A DNA stretch of 64,000 bases from Meandrina meandrites (Eukaryota > Cnidaria > Anthozoa > Scleractinia > Meandrinidae), in assembly GCA_963693305.1 (NCBI GenBank), contig OY855905.1, positions 5,239,201-5,303,200 on the forward strand, read 5' to 3'. A model generated the notes under the pieces. That model did not search any database. It saw only the letters and a program-made list of their open reading frames with translations, and had not been told where the DNA came from. A program made the translations under genes and the position numbers. Shown piece after piece: positions 51,401 to 60,400 of this stretch; within the stretch, counting starts at the first letter, position 1, and every line of letters starts with the position of its first letter.

Positions 51401-54400
51401 GCTTATGTCACAAGTATCCAATCCTTCATTACAGGAGCCAACTTTGTTGGGGTGATATAAAAACGAAAACCCTTTAAAAATAATCTGAAACGCAACCCGA
51501 GGCAATGCGGTACTAACACCGGCAACTTGGAGCACCAGGCCACCGACAGACCTGGCTTGGGAAATGCTATCCATACTGGCATAGCGCACGATGAGCAACA
51601 GAAAGAGGAACACAGTGAGAGACTCCGTTTAGCGAAAAGGAGAGGAAACAAGCTCCCAGCACAGCTACACCTTCTACAAACTTCAGATGCCTCGTATGTC
51701 TGCGAATTTTCGTTTCGAGAAACGGATTGCCCCGTCACCAACGAATTCATAAGCTGAGCACTGCCAAGAAGACATTTTACTCGTAATCGAGCGATTGCCA
51801 ACGAGGGCGATACAACGCATGAGTCAGGAATTACCACAAATGAACAAAAAGTCACAGTGAAACAATTAACACATCATTGAAAAGAGGACAAATTGCTTAA
51901 CAATTTAAACGGTACATGAAAAAGGTGACATCAAACATAACATTTTCAGGATTTTTAGGGGATATTTCGTGCCGTTCTCAGCACATCAAAAAATGGCGAA
52001 TTTTAGAGCGAAACAACTCAACTTGATGCATGGCGCGGTGTTATAAAAAAACATATATCCCATCGAAAGATCAGCACATTTTCTTCAAATAAGTGCAATA
52101 ATTTTTTTTGTGCTACTGCGAAATGCGCGAGATGCAAGCAGGTACAGAGCTCGAAAATTGTTATTTCCTGAACGGTATGAATCTGTTAAGTTGACAGTTA
52201 AAAATCGCACTTTGGTTCGCGATCTAGTGTTAAGAAAATATTACCCAGCGAAAGAGGAGAATTTTTCCTTGAAATGCAGCAAATGGGAAAATACTTTTGG
52301 GCCACTAAAACAAAAAAACATAGTACCAAGTGGGTACATGAGTCTAATGCGTCACGGCTTGTTAGTGCGGTTGAAATATGTATTTACAGCATAGAGCAAG
52401 AGGTGTATCAGAGGTTTGGTAGTAAGAGTGGTTCAGAAGAAGTCGATAATATTTGTTCTCTTAAGTATATATATTTATATATATTTATTCATGTTAAAAG
52501 ATTAGTGCGTTGTAGACCACAGGAAGATCGTACAGATTTAGAAGGGGGGGGGGGATCATGAAAAATTTGTTTGCAAAAGCAAAAAAAGCCCAACTAAATT
52601 TTTTGCAGGCATAAAAAAATTGTCTGCAGGAAGATGACACCGGAAAAAATGTTTTCACAGACAACGATACAGAAAAAAATTGTTGCTTGGAAAAATTTTC
52701 ATCCCCCTACTTCCAAAAAAATAATGGTCCGCCCCATAGATAGACAAGATACAGCCACTTATTTAGTATTCTAAATATCCTAAATCACGTCAAAATAAGC
52801 CAAAATATATTTTTTTTCAATTCCTTTGCAATTTATGCAATACTGCTCAACAAAGATTTCAATTACCTTTAACGTTTTGACACAGGGGAGCAAAGAAAAC
52901 ATTGCGTGCAGAATGTAATTTAATTAAGCGAAATATTTTCACGTCTATTAAACACTACAAGCAGTTGAATGAAAGAGTTTCGTTTTCATGACTGAGAGCA
53001 GCTTCCAAATAGTCAATACATGGAAATAACAATCAGATCGGAATTCAATAACTATTAAAGCGAGTTTTCATTCCGCCTTAACTACTTTTTTGCAAGTTTC
53101 AATATTTGTGCAAATTTTGCGCGAAATGTAATTTGATTACACTGTCTTGTTTTTAAGCTCTAGATTGAATCTTGAATGGTGAAGAAAAAACTCTTTTTAA
53201 TGAAAGTTGCATTCTGTGAATGAAATCCTGCTTCAGTTGAATTGAACAATCAATTGCTGACTACAATTTTATTTAATTTTCCACTTTTTTTAAAGTTATT
53301 TTTTGTTTATGATCGACACAATTGTCACTTCCGGAATTTTTTCATCAAAAGATGTCGATTTCACGTTGCGTTTCCCACGGATTATAAAAAAACATGCAGC
53401 TGGAAGGAGAACATTTTCAGTGGCTTCACACTTGAAAACGAGGATTCATATTTTTTTGCACTGTAAAACATTTATTCCAATTACATACATGACAATTTCT
53501 TTTACAAGTGCGTGTCGTGCTCGAGCTCCGTTCGACCGTTGCTTCGTTAACAACGTCCTTGCTTCCTGATCACCGCACCAAGCCCGCAATGAGGCGGGAT
53601 ATTGTTTAAGCACAATTACACCGGACGATTATCGATCCCGAACCATTCCCTTGGGATTGCTAACATAGAGTCTACATAGAGTCTAAAGCGCATGCGCATT
53701 AGACTCAAAAATTGATAGGATTATATGTAGGTGTTACTGAGTCCCAAAAATCCTTGCACATCAAATTGCGTGACACATCTTTAAAGCGAAAGCCCAGATA
53801 TTGATACCTTTTCATCAAATAACTCGGGAAACTGAAGTCAAATTCCAGAGCGAAGTAAACGCGAGCGCTGTATTTGAAACTATTGCCCAAAACCCGGCCG
53901 TTAAGAAGCCAAATAAGTGCAGCGCGTTCAGCGAGTAAGAAACGAGCAATTTTCCTGCCCGTCCAATCCGAATCAAGTAATTTTGCCACCTGTAGACAAA
54001 AAATTAACGAAAATACCCTCTGTCTCAGCCAATTAGCATTTAGTAATTATGCTCACTATTCAATAAATAAATAGATTTAGGTATATTTAATCGGCAACCA
54101 TATGTGTATTCTTGCTAAGTAGGCTTTGGGCAGAATAACATATTTACTAATACGTACCCGGTATATCATTTACATTACCTACAAACGTCAGTTTTGCTTG
54201 CGTTCGTTTAATTTGCAGATTTATGCATTACAACGAGATGTACGAGCTACCAAAAGGCTTTTTCAAGGAGTTAAAGCAGATAATGAGAGTGTAAGATAAA
54301 CAATTGATCACGATTTGACCAATAAGATGTCTAACATAACCAGTAAAGTCGTAAAATGAATTAAGAAGTAAATATTTCACATGCGCGTGAATCGCTTTTG

Positions 54401-57400
54401 TGGCGTCCGCATTTCTTTTTCACTTAAAGTAGTTGATAAATTAATTATTTTTAAATTAAGTTTTGATGAATGTCAACATCAACTTTCTACAAAGTAAGGC
54501 ATATGAAAAAATACAAAAGGTATCAAACTAACACGTTTTCTGGTAAAAATTATTAGCTATAACATTGCAAAATTTATGTCACGAAACACGTATCTTCAAC
54601 ATAACGAATATGTTCATGTTTTAATGAATGCACCTGGAGAAAAAGATGGCACGCGTAAAGCTAAACACTTTCCCAGGTCTGCGCTTTGGCTTCCGTGCTT
54701 CTCTTTTGCTTCACCGCCTTTCCGCGTTCATCCATTACTCAGGAAAAGAACACTGAAAAATGAAAACTACGAGCTCAACAACGTAACTAGGAGTATACTG
54801 TGTGTGAAGATCTGGTGATGGATAATTATGAAATAGCGCTTGCTGACTGTTTATATTTATCGTAATGCATGCATTTTGTGCATTCCAGGACCCTGGACAC
54901 TAATCTGATGTGCTGCCATATGCACAAGGAGGACGCTGACTGTACCTTTCCGTACGACGACAACTTTGCTGATTGTGAGAGCATGTTCAGGAATTCAGCT
55001 CCTAGGAAGAGTATCTGGGCTATCGGAGCTTTGTCGATTGTTGGTTCTGTGTTTGTTCTTACCTGGCGAACAATCTTCAAGGAAAAGAACGTGGTGCAGA
55101 CCATTATGCTAATGCATTTGGCGGTGTCTGATGGCTTGATGGGCATATACCTGATCACAGTGGGCGCCAAAGATTTGTTGTGGTCAGGAGAGTACTATCT
55201 GCATGACTTTAAGTGGCGCACTGGAATGCTTTGCCAGATAATTGGAGCTATCTCTTTGTTGTCTAGTGAGGTGTCTTTAATGGTGATGTCTCTTATCTCC
55301 GCTGACCGGCTGAAAAACATCGTCTTTCCCTACCAAGGCAGTGCTCTTACCCGAAAAATGACCCATGTTGTCTGCTTCATTATATGGTGTGTTGGCTTCC
55401 TGATTGCATTCATTCCGATGTTTGGCATTGGTTATTTTGATGACCCCTTCAGGTATCACACGTACTACGGACGATCTGTGGTGTGCCTGCCACTTCAGCT
55501 CACTTCTGATAAGCCCGCGGGTTGGGAGTACTCTGTGGGTGTCTTTGTTGGTTATAATTTTGGCTTGTCTCTCTTTATCATGGTGGCCTATGTTATGATA
55601 TTCTTCAAATCCTATTTGTCAAGCAGGCGTATGGCCCGCCAGGGTACTGAAAGAGAGATCCAAGCGAGGTCCCAAGCAGCCAATAACAAAAGGGAAGCTG
55701 CACTTGCTAGGCGGGTGTTTTTCATTATTCTCACTGATTGTTTGTGCTGGATGCCCGTGATTGTCATCGGACTCAGGTCCACCTTGGAAAAGTCTTTTAC
55801 TGCTCCAGGAGACCTTGCAGTGTGGATCGCTGTGTTTGCTCTCCCGATTAACTCGGCCTTGAACCCTATCCTGTATACATTGTCAACACCACAGGTATGA
55901 GACAATTTCTCTTTTCCGTATTAATTACTTATATTTGATTAAATTAGATAGAAAAACTATTAGTATAATTGAAAGCGAAAGCACCATAAGTTCTATCGCG
56001 AAGCCAGGTCAGTAGGTCGGTTTTTTTCTGCGTGATTATTCAAGACAAGACAAACCATAAAATGGAAATGCTTTTCTTTTATGTTTTGGTTTAAGCTAGA
56101 TTTAAGTGTGAGTCAACATCACTACACTAAAAGTTAAAAAATAGTACCTAAACTGCACCCAATTGTATGATCGATGACACAGTCTTGATAGGCGAACTTT
56201 ATCGTTAAACTTCCTTATATATCTTTCACACAGGTTCGAGGGATCTTAAGAGACAAAATAGCAGTTCTGTGGGGATACTTGAAGAGCATTTTCTTTTGTT
56301 GCCCTCAACACAAGGAAGGTTAAGTGCTATGCTCCTACTGTTGTTCTAATTTCTTACGACCTTAATTTTATAGTGAACTATAAGTTATAACCCATATTGA
56401 ATGTATTAATATGAAATAATTGAGGCTTTGCTTAAGATTTTTTGACATAATACAAGGGATGCTAACCTGCATACACTACAAGCCGTTCAGAACTTCGCAT
56501 GTGGTATCGTGAGTGGCGCTATAAGAAATTCGAGCGCGTAACGCGCGTATGGTGTGTAAACGTACGACTTGAAATTAAATTCAAACTATTTGGAAATACC
56601 ACTATTCAAGACGGTAACTGGTCAAAGAACGTTCCATTATCGAGCCACCAAAACATGGAACGTGCTTTGATCTGCAGTTACTGCATTGCAATACTATTGT
56701 TGCCTTCAAGAGACATGTTAAGATTAAACTTTTAAATTAATTTTTTTGTAAATATTCTTTTTTTTTTAGCTGTTAATTTTTAATCACTAAGGATTTCTTT
56801 AATTAACAACAGATGTTTATAATGTAGATGTACCTATATACCGTCCGGGGGGTACTCTCATAAATTTGGGATAGGGGTGTGCCGCGAAGGTTCTTAAACC
56901 CTGACCCTATTTAAGGATAAAGAAAACGAAAATTGGTACCCTTTTTAAGGCTCAAACCAGAAAAATGACAACCTATTCAAGGAAAGGAAAAGCGTTGGGT
57001 GACGATCCAAATAACGGCTAACCGCACACGGCAAAACACAAATCTTCTTTTTTTTTTTTAATTTGTTACGTTTAGTTAGGCATTTATTTTAGCTGATAGA
57101 ATTTAGGTACCCTATCTAAGGATAACACCGGGAACATAATGTCAAAAGGAGCAAAAATGATACCCTATTTAAGGACCGAGAACCTCAAAAACCATACCCT
57201 ATCCCGCGGCACATACCTATATAGCCCATATATGGGGGTACCCCCCCCCCCGGTATACCGTTCCTGAAAAACCCCTATGGGAGGTTAAGTGAAGTATACA
57301 GTATACAGTACATAAATCAGGCTTGCTAAATGTTGGACTACATTCATTATATTGCGAATCAACACGTCGCCATGGACAAGTTTCATTCCAATACTGAATA

Positions 57401-60400
57401 TGGAGCAGCTTCTGTCTGTCATTTGCAGAAACGATAAATGAAACGAAGTCTACATAAGATAAGTTACCAAAACAGCGTCTTTCATAAAACTAACCGTTAA
57501 GTTCAATTGACCGCAACAGTTATTTTCTTATACTTGTTTGTTGCAGAGGAAAGTGGAGAAGGACAACAGAACCAGCAGGGAATAGAGGATAATGCACAAC
57601 GTGACGCAGAAGAAGACGAAGGAGGTCCTTTCTTTATTTATGTTATTTATGTCATTAGCTGCTTCTGTTAGATATAAAAGAGAACTTCTCTTAACGTGTC
57701 TTTTTTATTTTATTTTTATCTTTTATTCATTTGTGTTGTAATTGAATCATTTATTTATTACTTGTTTGTTTGCTTGTTTATTTACTTTAAGCTTAAGTTG
57801 AGTGAAGGATGATATAATTAGTTGCTATTTGTTTGGCTCGTCCAGACCTCCTGAAAAACGCTTGTTTAGTGCGACTAATACATTTCATGAATGCCTTAGC
57901 TAAAACATCTAAATTTTATCTTGGTGGAGAGGAAGTTTCTAGCATAGGGTAGGATTGGGTAGGGTAGGGACGTTTTGTCCGCCTCTGCAGCGAATGGTAC
58001 AAAATATCCCTGGAATGGGGCATGGGATCTGTACAGTACCTGCAAATGATCCCTAAAGATGATCGCAAATGATACCAGAACCGGAAATGATCCCCAAAAT
58101 TGGACTGCAAAATTTGCAAATGATCCCAGGACCGTAAATGAAAGCCTCCCTATATAGGACGGAACTCACGAATTTGGAGAGTGGATTTAAAGTGAACCTA
58201 AAATTACATAATCCACAGCAATTTTAATACAACAGTTATTATAAGTTAGACAGGCAAAAGGTACAGTATTTGAACGATTTGAATCTAAATGTCCCAACTT
58301 CAAAAATGCTTGGAAACTAATACCCAGCGTCTGGGATTACAATTAAACTGGAAAATAAAAATATTTTTATCTTCCTTGTGTTATTATAGCGCCTCAATAT
58401 GCACCGATTAATTGAAAAGGTAAATTTATTTCAAAATGTGCTCTTTTTCATATAAATATCATCTACGACGCAAAATCAATCCGAAATCAGCAATATTTGG
58501 CGTGAAAAGTGATTTGGGAAATTTTAGTTAGTGATCTAAAGCAAGAAATAAAGTTTCAACAGTCTGACCAAAAACGTTGACGGGAACAGATCTTTGTGAT
58601 AAATAACCCAACGATAACGAAAAGTCCAAAACTGAGTTTTTATCAATCAATGCATCTTTTGAGAAATAAAAACACACAAGAAAAATGACAACGGGAAAAT
58701 ACTAGAATTTCAACTCAAATGAGTCTTTCTGAAGAAATATTAAGCATGATATATAATAAATATATAAAAGCTGAAAAACGCGGAAAAAACCGAGTTTTTC
58801 AGTTTATGCAAAATTAATCATGCTTAAAATTTCAACACAGCTCAGTAAAATTAGAACACGGAAACCAGAACAACCAAAATTTCCCACGAAAAAAGAATGT
58901 GGTTTTAAACGCTCGCCACACTACGTCTGCAACGCGCGTGTCACCACACTCTTCTTTTTATAAGAACGTCTAATTTTGGGGCTGACGCTGAAGTTTCTTA
59001 TTTCGTTAATGATTTGAGACTGAAAACGGTCTAAAGACATTCTTTAGCTTCATGTTACAGTATTTCAATCAATGTGGACGTGACCAGGAAACGTATCAAA
59101 GAGCACTGTTCGCCGAATGTGGTAAATCAAGTTGCTCTCGACAGACTTGCGCGGCCTGTATTGAGTTAATTATACGGTCAGGTCACATGTTTTATTTATA
59201 CTGCTCATTAAAACAAGAAATTAACAAATTACAATTGTGTCATATCTCCGGATGTAGAAATCTTTTGCGTTTCCCCGTGGAAGCCAGTGTGTGCAAAGGA
59301 AGCAACTAGTCCAAGTAGTGTGCAAGGAAAAATTTTGATGGTTTGTAATTACACAGCAGAGGCATCTTTGAAGACTTCTGTTCCTTTTTTATCACTTGCA
59401 GGAGTCATTCCCGGTCCTGAAATTATTTGCCGTCCAATTTAGGGATCATTTACGGGCCTGTACAGATCGATCTTTTTTCAATATTATTTTAACATACTTA
59501 TCGGCCGCATTTACTGACACGCAAAACAATAGTTCAACAATGTGTTCTCATTTGTGTTCGGTACCCGAAGTATTTCCCAAATCGTTCAATGATAGTTTAG
59601 TGCTAAAACAACTTTCAACTAGCTTTATGTTTACCTTTCTAAACTTTACTAGTACTCCCACTACATAAGTGGCTTCATCTGCTCTGACGGAGAGCAAAGA
59701 GATAAAAAGAAAAACAATCAAAACAAGCTGCTTAGTCACTTTTCTCTTTTTATGCAGAACAAGAAGGAAAAGAGACTCGAATTGAGATGTCTGTTATGCC
59801 AGGTAATGAGAGAAAGTCCCAGCTAATAGTAAACCACCCACATTTAAACGCGGGTGTTTAAATAGTTAAATAGTAACTTATATTAATCTATAAATTTTCC
59901 TAAAACGTTACTCACCAAAATATCTTTCGAACACAGTTGTTGTCTTTTTGTTTTGCCTCTTATCAGGGGGTCTGCGCAAACGAACTTCGATTCGTCGTGC
60001 ATTGGCAGCTGTGCCGTCTGGTAAGTGGCATTTATGTCTCCATTGCTCTTTAATTGAAATGCTAGCAATAAATCATCGTGACGCGAAGAACGGTCACCGC
60101 AGCCGCAATGACCTATGCGTTAACCACACACTAGACAATCTTTCCCCCAGATTAGTTGCACAGTTGTGTTGAACGCTACTGAAAGTTCTAGCATCACAGA
60201 GTAAATCCCATTACAATGATATTCAATAAACCTTGGGGGTGGGAGGAAGGGGGGGAGAGAAAGGGTGGCAACCACCCAACCCGACTTCTACGCCCGAGGG
60301 TTAAGTAAATCAATGCCTATATATCGGGTAATAGGTTATGTTACTGTATTAATTAACAGACGAAAGAAGAGAGAGCTCTGAAGAACGAATTGTTCAGCCT

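Larger units (their letters stand above)
48437..54218. other. 5.8-kb intron with repeats, no exon
   Basis: Contains two fold-back repeats (49208-49345, 49395-49535), an inverted repeat around 49570-49665, the Harbinger-like MITE at 51001-51160, and a G10 tract near 52545 leading into an AAAAATT-rich repeat. Open frames (for example 51403-51855 minus, 52110-52394 plus) show no domain. Confidence 0.6.

Noticed and set aside
587..54290. LRR array as a lamprey-type variable lymphocyte receptor system
   Set aside because: The LRRs are fixed exons with splice sites feeding a 7TM exon. There is no germline gap with donor cassettes and no sign of somatic assembly; only the repeat expansion is comparable.
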